Of a stretch of DNA of 64,000 nt, positions 27,690 through 36,209 are shown piece by piece (the first letter of the stretch is position 1; every line of letters begins with the position of its first letter). Origin of the DNA: Bacillota bacterium. GTDB taxonomy: Bacteria > Bacillota > Clostridia > Acetivibrionales > DSM-1351. Location of the stretch: positions 1 through 64,000 of the forward strand of contig JAEXOY010000034.1 of the NCBI GenBank assembly GCA_023439045.1, written 5' to 3'. The position numbers and the translations under genes were made by a program. The notes beneath the pieces were generated by a model that was not told the origin of the DNA, did not search any database, and worked only from the letters and a program-made list of their open reading frames with translations.

Positions 27690-29390
27690 ATGGGACGAAA
27701 AATATTGATTATTGGTGGTGTTGCTGGAGGAGCATCTGCAGCTGCAAGACTCAGAAGACATAGCGAAGAAGATCAGATTATTATGTTTGAAAGAGGACCC
27801 CATGTTTCGTTTTCTAATTGTTCGCTCCCTTATCATTTAAGTGGAGTTGTAAAGGATGCAGATGATCTGGTTTTAATGAATCCGGGGCTGTTTTTAAAAC
27901 AATATAATATAGATGCACGCGTAAATAGTGAAGTAACTGCAATTGACAGGAAGAATAAAACTGTAACTATAAAAAGAACAGATTCAGAAGAAGAGTATAC
28001 AGAAAGCTATGATAAATTGATCTTATCACCGGGTGCGTCTCCCATTGTGCCAAAGCTATCGGGAATTGAAAATGTAAATGTATTCACGGTGAGAAATGTA
28101 GTTAACATTGACAAATTGAATCAGTTTGTGAAACAAATGAGTACAAAGGATGTAGCTGTTATTGGAGGAGGCTATATAGGAGTTGAGGTAGCTGAGAACT
28201 TAAGTGAAGCCGGATACAATGTATCTCTGATAGAGGCAACAAATCAGATACTCAAACCATTTGACTATGATATGGTTCAAATATTTCATAAAGTGTTGAT
28301 TGATCATAATGTGAATTTAATTCTTGGAGACAAAGTAGAGAGATTCGAAGAAAATAAAGTTGTCTTAGCGTCAGGGAAAACGATAAATGCAAGTGCTGTT
28401 GTAATGGCAATCGGTGTAGCACCTGAAACATATCTTGCTAGAGAAGCTGGTCTAGCAATAGGGGAAACAGGGGCAATTAAAGTTGATAAAAATTATCTTA
28501 CGAGTGACCCCGATATATATGCAGTAGGTGATGCAATCGAAGTTTATCATGCATTAACGCATACTATGGCAAAAATATCACTAGCAGGCCCCGCATTAAA
28601 GCAGGCAAGAGCCGTTGCCGATCATATTAATTATAAGAGGACCTTGAATAATGGATATATAGGTTCTTCTGCCATTAAGGTATTTGAATATAATGGAGCA
28701 TCTACCGGATTAAATGAATCCTTAATTAAGGCTAATAATATGAAAATTAATTATGATATTGTACGTATTATACCGTCAGATAAGGTTTCACTTATGCCAG
28801 ATGCCGCACCAATGCATTTTAAACTATTGTTTGAAGTACCGACAGGAAAAATTTTGGGAGCTCAGGCAATTGGCAAAGGTGACGTAACAAAAAGGATTGA
28901 TATAATTGCTACGGCTATTAAGTTTGGAGGAACAGTAAAAGACTTAAAAGATTTGGAATTGAGCTATGCACCTCCATTTTCAACGGCAAAGGATATTGTA
29001 AATTATGCTGGATATGTAGCTACAAACCTTTTAAAAGGCGACTTTAAGCAAGTAAATGTTGATAAAGTAAGAGAACTTGTTGAAAATAACAATATCATAA
29101 TAGATGTAAGAGAAGTCCGTGAATTTGACAGGGGGCATATCAAAGGAGCAATCAATATTCCGTTAAGCGAACTTAGGAAAAGAACAGACGAAATTCCAAA
29201 AGATAGACCAGTATACCTACATTGTCGAACCGGTCAGCGTAGCTACAATGCAGCCTTGGCACTTCAGAATATGGGCTTTGATAACGTTATTAATATCACG
29301 GGTAGCTTTTTAGGAGTTTCTTTTTATGAATACTATAATGACAAAGTGAGCGGCAGAGAAAGCATTGTAACAGAATACAATTTCAGATAA
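27690..29390 (+). CDS. CoA-disulfide/polysulfide reductase with C-terminal rhodanese
   Basis: A 566-residue flavoprotein. The FAD motif GGVAGGASAAARLRR is at the N-terminus, and Cys44 in SFSNCSLPYH is the CoA-binding active-site cysteine. An NAD-binding GGGYIGVEVAENL lies near residue 155 and the second FAD motif YAVGDA near 275. A pyridine-disulfide dimerisation domain follows, then a rhodanese domain from about residue 460 with LHCRTGQRSYNAA. This matches the CoADR-RHD group that reduces CoA persulfides or polysulfides with NAD(P)H. It is co-transcribed with the small rhodanese. A strong terminator lies 54 bases downstream. Confidence 0.9.
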   Translation: MGRKILIIGGVAGGASAAARLRRHSEEDQIIMFERGPHVSFSNCSLPYHLSGVVKDADDLVLMNPGLFLKQYNIDARVNSEVTAIDRKNKTVTIKRTDSEEEYTESYDKLILSPGASPIVPKLSGIENVNVFTVRNVVNIDKLNQFVKQMSTKDVAVIGGGYIGVEVAENLSEAGYNVSLIEATNQILKPFDYDMVQIFHKVLIDHNVNLILGDKVERFEENKVVLASGKTINASAVVMAIGVAPETYLAREAGLAIGETGAIKVDKNYLTSDPDIYAVGDAIEVYHALTHTMAKISLAGPALKQARAVADHINYKRTLNNGYIGSSAIKVFEYNGASTGLNESLIKANNMKINYDIVRIIPSDKVSLMPDAAPMHFKLLFEVPTGKILGAQAIGKGDVTKRIDIIATAIKFGGTVKDLKDLELSYAPPFSTAKDIVNYAGYVATNLLKGDFKQVNVDKVRELVENNNIIIDVREVREFDRGHIKGAINIPLSELRKRTDEIPKDRPVYLHCRTGQRSYNAALALQNMGFDNVINITGSFLGVSFYEYYNDKVSGRESIVTEYNFR

Positions 29391-29444
29391 AAGAGGTATA
29401 CAGATAATATGTGGTATAATAAAGTATCAGATTAATGTACTAAC

Positions 29445-29480
29445 TCTACTTCCTAAAATAGTTTTATTTTGGGAAGTAGA
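29445..29480 (+). terminator. Terminator after the CoA-disulfide reductase gene
   Basis: A 16-bp stem (29445-29460 with 29465-29480, one T-G pair) encloses a four-base loop and is followed by ATTTGCTTT. Confidence 0.82.
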
Positions 29481-29563
29481 ATTTGCTTTATCTAAAGCTT
29501 AACCCAGTATATAGTTGATTTGATATTTACTACTATACCATTGCCAGGAGGTACAAAACTATT

Positions 29564-30268
29564 ATGGAGTACAAGATTTTTAGTTTTCCCATAACTATGC
29601 CATTCGGCAATACCGAAAATACAGTTTATCCCACCCTACTTTGGGATAAGCAAAACATTATTCTTGTCGACTGCGGCTTTATCGGATCGCTCCCCTACAT
29701 TGAAAAGGAACTTCTAAAGCACGGATTGTCAGTGGATAATATAACCGGCCTTGTACTGACTCATCATGATCATGACCATATGGGGGCAGCTGCTGCCATT
29801 AAAAGGATAAACCCTCATTTGAAAATATACGCTTCTGCTGTAGAAGCGCCATTCATCTCAGCTCACCAAAAACCGTTGCGGTTGAGTCAAGCGGAAGAAA
29901 TGCAGAAAATACTCCCGCCCGAACAGCAGAATTTTGGTAAGGCATTTTGTGAAATGCTGCGTAGGGTTGAGCCAGTAGAGGTTGATGTTTTTCTGAGTGA
30001 CGGACAACGTATGGATTGGTGCGAAGGATGTAGGATTATTGCGACACCGGGTCATACACCCGGACATATTTCGCTTCTTATGGAGAAGGATTCGATTATC
30101 ATAACGGGTGACGCAATTGCGCTGGAGGATGGTAAGCCTGTTATCGCGAACCCACAGTTTACATTGGATATTGAACAAGCTAAAAAATCTATTGAGAAAT
30201 TATTGTCACTAAAGGCAAAGAAATATTTTTGTTACCATGGTGGGCTTCTTGTTTCTACAGTGAAGTGA
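29564..30268 (+). CDS. Metallo-beta-lactamase-fold hydrolase
   Basis: A 234-residue MBL-fold enzyme with the metal motif HHDHDH (residues 67-72), a later TPGHTPGHISL, ITGDAIA and a C-terminal CYHGG. These supply the two-metal site of the glyoxalase II/persulfide dioxygenase-like superfamily. The ATG follows GGAGG. It is after the sulfur genes but separated by a terminator. Substrate is unknown; a thioester is plausible. Confidence 0.85.
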   Translation: MEYKIFSFPITMPFGNTENTVYPTLLWDKQNIILVDCGFIGSLPYIEKELLKHGLSVDNITGLVLTHHDHDHMGAAAAIKRINPHLKIYASAVEAPFISAHQKPLRLSQAEEMQKILPPEQQNFGKAFCEMLRRVEPVEVDVFLSDGQRMDWCEGCRIIATPGHTPGHISLLMEKDSIIITGDAIALEDGKPVIANPQFTLDIEQAKKSIEKLLSLKAKKYFCYHGGLLVSTVK

Positions 30269-30400
30269 TAAAAATGATTCATAAAGGTCAGAACAGTTGA
30301 ACGCTGCTATAGATTAGCATTATCCAAAAGGTAGGCCTGGTGAAGGAAGAATGATACTTTATAGCAAAACGAGTTTTTTACAGCTATTGAACAAGATAAA

Positions 30401-30447
30401 AAATATTACTGTGTAGTAGCATGATTTACACAGTAATATTTTTTTAT
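30401..30447 (+). terminator. Terminator before the lipid operon
   Basis: A 16-bp stem (30401-30416 with 30428-30443) encloses an 11-base loop and is followed by T bases. The remaining 200 bases up to 30645 are very AT-rich and hold a small CCAG-GATT-CTGG dyad near 30607; no certain promoter was identified. Confidence 0.85.
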
Positions 30448-30645
30448 TTATATACTTCTTTGATATAATGTCTCAATTATATATGGTAGTGCAACTATGT
30501 TCACAAATGATATATAGATAAAACAATATTACATAAAAATATGTTAAAAATAACCGTAATATGGTAAAATTATTTATTATTACTTGTATGTTATTGTCAG
30601 AAAAACCAGGATTCTGGCAAAACAAGTATCAGGAGAAAAAATAAT

Positions 30646-31236
30646 ATGGAAACCATTATTTTTATGTACATAACACTAATACCTGTAATATTAGCCGGAA
30701 TACTTACAATGATATGGTGTAAGCTGCCAATACTAAAATTCTTGAAAAGATCTATAGATGGCGGTAAATGCCTACGGGATGGGAAAAGAATATTTGGCAA
30801 CAATAAAACCTGGATGGGGTTATGTGGTTACCTTATTACAAATATTTTAGTTTTCATATTATGGGGTTTAATATCCCAAAAAAGTGATTATCTTCAGATG
30901 CACAACTATTTCTATAGCTATTATAATAATACTCCTTCTTTCAATTTATTAATTGGATTACTCAGCGGGTTAGCGTATGCACTATTTGAACTGCCCAACA
31001 GCTTTCTTAAGCGCAGACTTGATATAAGACCAGGCAAGAGCATTAGCGGTGGATGGAAAGTATTTTTCATTTTCATGGACCAGGCTGATTCTGTTATTGG
31101 ATGTGCATTAGTTGTATGGTTGTTTTATGATATTGGTCTGTTAACATTTATAGCATTCATTTTGGTGGGAGCAATTACACACATGGTATTAAATATGCTG
31201 CTATATTTCCTACATCTGAGGAAAAACATGTTTTAA
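30646..31236 (+). CDS. CarS/CdsA-like CDP-lipid synthase (DUF46 type)
   Basis: A 196-residue protein with about five membrane segments. It carries the CarS-family landmarks DGGK at 38-41, NKTW at 53-56, SFLKRRLDI near 119-127, and MDQADSVIG at 144-152, which corresponds to the metal-binding Asp motif of CDP-diacylglycerol and CDP-archaeol synthases. It would load a phosphorylated lipid with CTP to give a CDP-lipid for PssA. It is the first gene of an eight-gene operon. AGGAG lies about ten bases before the ATG. Whether the substrate is phosphatidate or an isoprenoid ether lipid cannot be told; the bulk-lipid CdsA is presumably elsewhere. Confidence 0.78.
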   Translation: METIIFMYITLIPVILAGILTMIWCKLPILKFLKRSIDGGKCLRDGKRIFGNNKTWMGLCGYLITNILVFILWGLISQKSDYLQMHNYFYSYYNNTPSFNLLIGLLSGLAYALFELPNSFLKRRLDIRPGKSISGGWKVFFIFMDQADSVIGCALVVWLFYDIGLLTFIAFILVGAITHMVLNMLLYFLHLRKNMF

Positions 31237-31246
31237 GGAGAATAAG

Positions 31247-33847
31247 GTGATAATCAAGTTTGACAATAAGAATATTACCAAAAAACTTGGTAACAAGGGT
31301 AAATATTTAATGCTTATGAAGCAGAATGGCTTTCAGGTTCCAGATGGATTTATACTGGATAGCGATTGCTATGATGAGATTATTAAGTCATATGGTATAC
31401 ATGAGAGTATTCAGCAGATATTAAAAGAAGCAGTCAACACAAAGACGGTAGACAGCACAAGGACAGCAGACAGCGTAAAGGCAGCAGACAACACTAGGTC
31501 AGCAGACAGCACAGAGACGGCAGACAACACAAGGACAGCACAAATCAGTAAGAAGATAATACAATTGTTTGATGGTGTGAAAATGGACAATAGCATTATC
31601 AGCTTACTGGAAGAGAATATTGATGCGAATAAGAAATACGCTGTAAGAAGCAGTGGAACAAGCGAGGATTTAGACAATTATTCTTTTGCAGGGCAGTATG
31701 AATCCTTTTTAAATGTCCAAGGAATCGACAATATAATAAAGGCAATTATTGATTGTTATAAATCTATGTTTTCTGAAGTAACGCTTACATATCTAGCAAA
31801 TCATAGCATTCCTATGGAGGATTTGAAGATGTCCGTTGTTATACAGGAAATGATAGCTTCCGAATACAGTGGCATTGCTTTTACAGTGAATCCTATTACA
31901 GGTAACGACAAAGAGTTTTTGGTAGAGGTTGCAGAAGGCTTAGGGGACAGCATTGTTAACGGTAAGGTGAAGCCGGAACAGTATTTTTATAATTGGTATG
32001 AGGAACGGTATCACTACGAGCAGAGCAATAGGCTCCTACATAAAGAAATGCTGAATAGTATGATGAAGACATTTCTGGATATACAGAGCTTTTTTGGATA
32101 CCCCTGCGATATAGAATTTGCCATTGCCAAGGGTGAACTATACATTTTACAGGCTAGAGCCATTACCAGGATAAAGTATTCTGGAATAAAAGATATATGG
32201 ACAACTGCTGATTTCAAGGATGGTGGGGTATCGGCATCGGTTTGCACTCCATTTATGTGGAGCCTGTATGAATATGTATGGGAGTACTCCTTGAGAAAAT
32301 TTTTGATTGAGTCCAAAATATTAAAGCCTCGAGAGTGTGATGGAAAATTAGGAGAAATGTTCTACGGAAGACCTTATTGGAACCTGTCGGTTGTAAAATT
32401 GGCTATGAGCAAAGTTCCGGGTTACAAAGAACGGGAGTTTGATTCAGACTTTGGAGTCAAGATTACCTACGAGGGAGATGGAACTACCACAGGTATAACT
32501 GTTTCTTCTCTTTGGGGTATTATAAAAATGGTAATTGCCCAGAAAAGAATTCTAAAGGAAAGAAATCAAAATGTAGAGCGCTACAAACTTGAATTGCTAA
32601 AAAAGTATGAGGATTATCGGAAAAGCTACAGGGTTTCTACAGATGAAAAGCAATTTGAGCAGGAATGGTATCAATTGACCCAAGTAGACTATCTACAAAG
32701 TGAAACTACCTATTTTTGGCAGATTTTTATCAACACCATTCATCAGTCCTTATATAAGGATGGATTGTTAAAATACATAAACAACAGTGAATATATAGCC
32801 CTTTTAAGTGGAATAGATCAGATATCCCATTTACTTCCCTTCTATGATATATGGGAAACCAGTAGAAGGATTTCTAAGGACGAAAAGGCTTTTTCCTACT
32901 GGAAGAATACCCCGTTGGAACAGATACGAGAGGAGCTGGCAAGCGGTAGCTTTTATTTGAATGAAGTGAGTGAATTCATTGAGACTTATGGGTATCATTC
33001 GGAGAAGGAGCTGGATGTCACATACCCTTGTTATTATGAGGATACATTGACAGTCATAAAGATGTTTAGAGATAGTGTACTGTTAGACGATTCCTGTAGT
33101 CCTGACGATGATAAGAAGCGCCAGAGAAATGAGTACGAGAAACAGCTCAGAGCTATCCAAAACCAGCTAAGCGCCAGAAAGTTTAGTAAGCTTGAAACCA
33201 AAGTAACAAATATGAGAAGGATGCTGTGGTGGAGAGAGGAATTCAGAGATGTATCAACCAGGTTTTACTATATAATCAGAATCTACACCTTGAAATTGGC
33301 AGATTATTATGTGAAAAACGGTGTGTTGCAAAGGGTAGAAGATATCTGGATGCTGAAAGTCGGACAATTATGGGATTATATTGATGGAAAGCTGACTAGA
33401 GAAGAGCTACAGGAGATTATAGCAAAAAGTAAAAGCTATTTTAATTCTTTCAGAAACTATATGAGTGATAACGAAATTGGTTCTATATTTGATTTAAAGA
33501 CAAAAGAAGCGCAAACAAAAGACGGCATATATGGATTGGGCTGCAATAACGGAGTGGTAACTGGAACTGCAAGGGTGATTGAAAACCTAGGGCAAATTGA
33601 CAGGCTGCAGCAGGGGGATATTTTAGTAACCCGATTCACCGATACAGGTTGGACCTGTAAATTCGCTATGCTGTCTGGAATTGTTACGGAATATGGCGGA
33701 ATACTTTGCCACTCGGCAATTGTGTCAAGGGAGTATGGTATTCCATGTATCGTTAGTGTTCACGATGTAATGAATAAAATCAAGGACGGCTGTAGCATAA
33801 AGATCGATGGAACAACTGGTGAGGTTAAGATAATGAAGGAGGAATAG
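31247..33847 (+). CDS. PEP synthase/rifampin phosphotransferase-like dikinase 1
   Basis: This 866-residue protein has the layout of rifampin phosphotransferase rather than PEP synthase. The N-terminal ATP-grasp domain shows AVRSSGTSEDLDNYSFAGQY, QEMIASEYSGIAFT and DIEFAIAKGELYILQAR. A long helical acceptor domain follows (about 330-750). The C-terminal swivelling domain has His822 in GGILCHSAIVSREYGIP. The TIM-barrel PEP/pyruvate domain is absent. It should split ATP into AMP and two phosphates and phosphorylate an acceptor. In this operon the acceptor is probably a lipid alcohol. An 18-bp minisatellite inserts about 36 residues at 65-100. The start is GTG 31247 after AAGGAG. Confidence 0.8.
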   Translation: MIIKFDNKNITKKLGNKGKYLMLMKQNGFQVPDGFILDSDCYDEIIKSYGIHESIQQILKEAVNTKTVDSTRTADSVKAADNTRSADSTETADNTRTAQISKKIIQLFDGVKMDNSIISLLEENIDANKKYAVRSSGTSEDLDNYSFAGQYESFLNVQGIDNIIKAIIDCYKSMFSEVTLTYLANHSIPMEDLKMSVVIQEMIASEYSGIAFTVNPITGNDKEFLVEVAEGLGDSIVNGKVKPEQYFYNWYEERYHYEQSNRLLHKEMLNSMMKTFLDIQSFFGYPCDIEFAIAKGELYILQARAITRIKYSGIKDIWTTADFKDGGVSASVCTPFMWSLYEYVWEYSLRKFLIESKILKPRECDGKLGEMFYGRPYWNLSVVKLAMSKVPGYKEREFDSDFGVKITYEGDGTTTGITVSSLWGIIKMVIAQKRILKERNQNVERYKLELLKKYEDYRKSYRVSTDEKQFEQEWYQLTQVDYLQSETTYFWQIFINTIHQSLYKDGLLKYINNSEYIALLSGIDQISHLLPFYDIWETSRRISKDEKAFSYWKNTPLEQIREELASGSFYLNEVSEFIETYGYHSEKELDVTYPCYYEDTLTVIKMFRDSVLLDDSCSPDDDKKRQRNEYEKQLRAIQNQLSARKFSKLETKVTNMRRMLWWREEFRDVSTRFYYIIRIYTLKLADYYVKNGVLQRVEDIWMLKVGQLWDYIDGKLTREELQEIIAKSKSYFNSFRNYMSDNEIGSIFDLKTKEAQTKDGIYGLGCNNGVVTGTARVIENLGQIDRLQQGDILVTRFTDTGWTCKFAMLSGIVTEYGGILCHSAIVSREYGIPCIVSVHDVMNKIKDGCSIKIDGTTGEVKIMKEE
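31439..31546 (+). repeat. 18-bp minisatellite inside dikinase 1
   Basis: Six head-to-tail 18-bp units, the last one decayed, encode variants of TRTADS (TKTVDS, TRTADS, VKAADN, TRSADS, TETADN, TRTAQI). The unit keeps the frame, so copy number can change without breaking the gene. Confidence 0.88.
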
Positions 33848-34453
33848 ATGGTAATAGGTAAATGGAATAAGTCGGTATTAGTCACGTACATAGGGGTCAT
33901 AGTTTCAGTATTGGGAATGTATTTTGCGTTTACACACAGCATAAAATATGCGATGTGCTGTCTGATGCTGGCTGGAATCTGTGATTTGTTTGACGGAAGG
34001 ATTGCGCGAAGCTGCAAAAGAACTGAAGAAGAAAAGAAATATGGAGTCGAGCTGGATTCTCTGGCTGATGTGTTTAACTTCATCTCATTTCCCATTGTAA
34101 TTTTTATTGGAATAGGTTTTACCGAGCCATATCTAATACCTCTCTACATTTTGTTCGCAATTTGCGGAATTGCAAGATTGGCCTATTTCAATATAACTAC
34201 AGAGGGCAGTACTCCAGTGCGTTATTATCTAGGGCTGCCTGTAACATATACCGCTTTGATTCTGCCTATGCTTTATTTATTAAAATATGTACTTCCTTCT
34301 GATTTGTTTTTCATCGTTTTTCCAGCCGCTTTGTTTGTAATTTCTATAATGAATGTCCTTAGTATAAAAGTACCAAAGCCCAGGGGAATTGCATACATTC
34401 TGTTTTCCTTGCTTGCGATTTTTATGCTGGTATTATATTTGGTGATATTATGA
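33848..34453 (+). CDS. pssA: CDP-diacylglycerol-serine phosphatidyltransferase
   Basis: A 201-residue CDP-alcohol phosphatidyltransferase with several membrane segments. The family motif is complete: DLFDGRIAR (46-54), Gly66, Asp70 and Asp74 in GVELDSLAD. The product is most likely phosphatidylserine, because a decarboxylase follows and overlaps by four bases. AAGGAGG is inside the end of dikinase 1 and the ATG touches its stop codon. The CDP-lipid would come from the CarS-like protein two genes upstream. Confidence 0.88.
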   Translation: MVIGKWNKSVLVTYIGVIVSVLGMYFAFTHSIKYAMCCLMLAGICDLFDGRIARSCKRTEEEKKYGVELDSLADVFNFISFPIVIFIGIGFTEPYLIPLYILFAICGIARLAYFNITTEGSTPVRYYLGLPVTYTALILPMLYLLKYVLPSDLFFIVFPAALFVISIMNVLSIKVPKPRGIAYILFSLLAIFMLVLYLVIL

Positions 34454-35316
34454 TAAAAATCTATGATAGGCAAAACCAAACATATTATACAGAAGTGCAA
34501 TATGGAGGAAAACTGCTTAATTTTTTGTATCATACGTTCTGGGGAAGAATATTGCTGAAGCTGATTGCAAACAGAAGCTTTTCTAAACTAAATGCAATCT
34601 ACAATAACAGCAAAGCAAGTATATCCAAAATAAAACCTTTTATTGAGAAATACAATATTCAGATGAACGATTTTGAAAGCAAGAAATATCAGTCCTTCAA
34701 TGATTTTTTTACAAGGTCTTTACTTACAGGGAAAAGGGATATATGTAGCGATCCAGAACGGGTGATTGCACCTGCGGATTCAAAATTATCTGTATATTAT
34801 ATTACAAAAAATCTACAAATAAGTGTTAAGAATTCTACTTATTCAATGAATGAGATTTTACGTGACCAAGACCTTTCAAGGGAGTATGAGAATGGACTGT
34901 GTCTCGTATATAGATTAACGGTAGACGATTACCACAGATACTGTTATATAGATGATGGTGAAATAGTAGGACAAAAAAGAATTAAGGGTAAATTGCATAC
35001 CGTAAGCTCTATCTCAAAGGACTATAAGGTTTATATAGAGAACCAAAGAGAATACCAGGTTATCAATACGAGAAATCTAGGACGGATTATCCAGATGGAA
35101 GTAGGAGCATTGCTTGTAGGAAGGATTGTAAATAGGCAATCAAAGCTTGCCATGCGGGGTGAAGAAAAAGGCTATTTCAGCTATGGAGGATCCACCATAA
35201 TAGTGTTCATTAAGGCTAACCAGGCCATTATAGATGAGGATATAATGAAACATAATCAAGAAAATATAGAAACAAAGGTTAAATATGGGGAAGCGGTAGG
35301 AAGGATAATATGCTGA
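34450..35316 (+). CDS. psd: Phosphatidylserine decarboxylase
   Basis: A 288-residue type of decarboxylase seen in clostridia. It shows the internal self-cleavage site FSYGGST near residue 250, where the Ser becomes the pyruvoyl group. Also present are YQSFNDFFTR, VIAPADSKLS and VDDYHRYCYIDDG. It converts phosphatidylserine to phosphatidylethanolamine at the membrane. The ATG overlaps the pssA stop codon (ATGA), which implies coupled translation and matched amounts. The last seven bases overlap the next gene. Confidence 0.92.
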   Translation: MIKIYDRQNQTYYTEVQYGGKLLNFLYHTFWGRILLKLIANRSFSKLNAIYNNSKASISKIKPFIEKYNIQMNDFESKKYQSFNDFFTRSLLTGKRDICSDPERVIAPADSKLSVYYITKNLQISVKNSTYSMNEILRDQDLSREYENGLCLVYRLTVDDYHRYCYIDDGEIVGQKRIKGKLHTVSSISKDYKVYIENQREYQVINTRNLGRIIQMEVGALLVGRIVNRQSKLAMRGEEKGYFSYGGSTIIVFIKANQAIIDEDIMKHNQENIETKVKYGEAVGRIIC

Positions 35317-36209
35317 GAAGACTACATTTATATTTTAAAGAAATGTATCCTGTTATTCCAAGACTGTTACTAGGTTTTATCGTTTTCTTGGAAATCTATT
35401 TTATGATTTTACTCAATTATGGAATAGAGGATTTTCATATCAACATACAGGAGGTTGTTGGGGCCTATACTATCTTCGCGTTTTTGATGTGGCTTAGAAT
35501 TGCTGATGACTTTAAGGACTACGAGACAGACCTAGTTCTGTTCAAGGACAGGCCGTTGCCAAGCGGAAAGGTCAAAAAGAAGGACCTAATTATTGCCTGC
35601 TCGGTTGTACAAGCTGTAGCAGTAGTACTAAATGTTCTTTTCATGAATAATCTGCTTTTTTTTATTGTGTTGTATTGTTATGGTTTTTTAATGAGTAAAT
35701 GGTTTTTCAAGAAGAAAAAGATTCAGTCAAGCTTGCCATTAGCATTGGTAACTCACAATCCTGTACAGCTTTTTGTAAATATTTTCACCATATCCTTTAC
35801 CTGCATCAAATATCAGTTAAATCCAATAAGTCTGACCACTTTTTTGGTTTTGTGGACACTTTACTTTCCTTCTTTAATATGGGAGGTTAGCAGGAAAATT
35901 AAAGCCCCTCGCGAGGAAAACGACTATACTACTTATTCTAAATTGTTTGGCTACAAGAAAGCAACAAGATTTGTAATGTGCTTAACCCTGATAGATATCA
36001 TTACTAATATAGTTTTGGTATGGAATTTGAATAAAATATCGGTTGTTCTATTCGTAATTCTTGTATCGTGGATGTCCTTCAGGTTTATTGACTTTATGAA
36101 GGACCCATATAGATATAAGATTGTATCGAAGGTTGAAAAGTACACTTATATACAGGAATCTCTGATGCTGCTGACAGTAGTAATTTATTTATTGGTAGGT
36201 AAAATATAA
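35310..36209 (+). CDS. UbiA-family prenyltransferase
   Basis: A 299-residue polytopic membrane protein with eight or nine membrane segments. The first Asp-rich motif is RIADDFKDYETD (about residues 63-74) and the second region reads SRKIKAPREENDYTTYSKLFG, with the acidic residues expected in UbiA-type enzymes. It would transfer a prenyl group to an acceptor. In archaea, UbiA-family digeranylgeranylglyceryl phosphate synthase works next to CarS, which makes this placement interesting. The start overlaps psd by seven bases and has GGAAGGA before it. The acceptor is unknown. Confidence 0.78.
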   Translation: MLRRLHLYFKEMYPVIPRLLLGFIVFLEIYFMILLNYGIEDFHINIQEVVGAYTIFAFLMWLRIADDFKDYETDLVLFKDRPLPSGKVKKKDLIIACSVVQAVAVVLNVLFMNNLLFFIVLYCYGFLMSKWFFKKKKIQSSLPLALVTHNPVQLFVNIFTISFTCIKYQLNPISLTTFLVLWTLYFPSLIWEVSRKIKAPREENDYTTYSKLFGYKKATRFVMCLTLIDIITNIVLVWNLNKISVVLFVILVSWMSFRFIDFMKDPYRYKIVSKVEKYTYIQESLMLLTVVIYLLVGKI

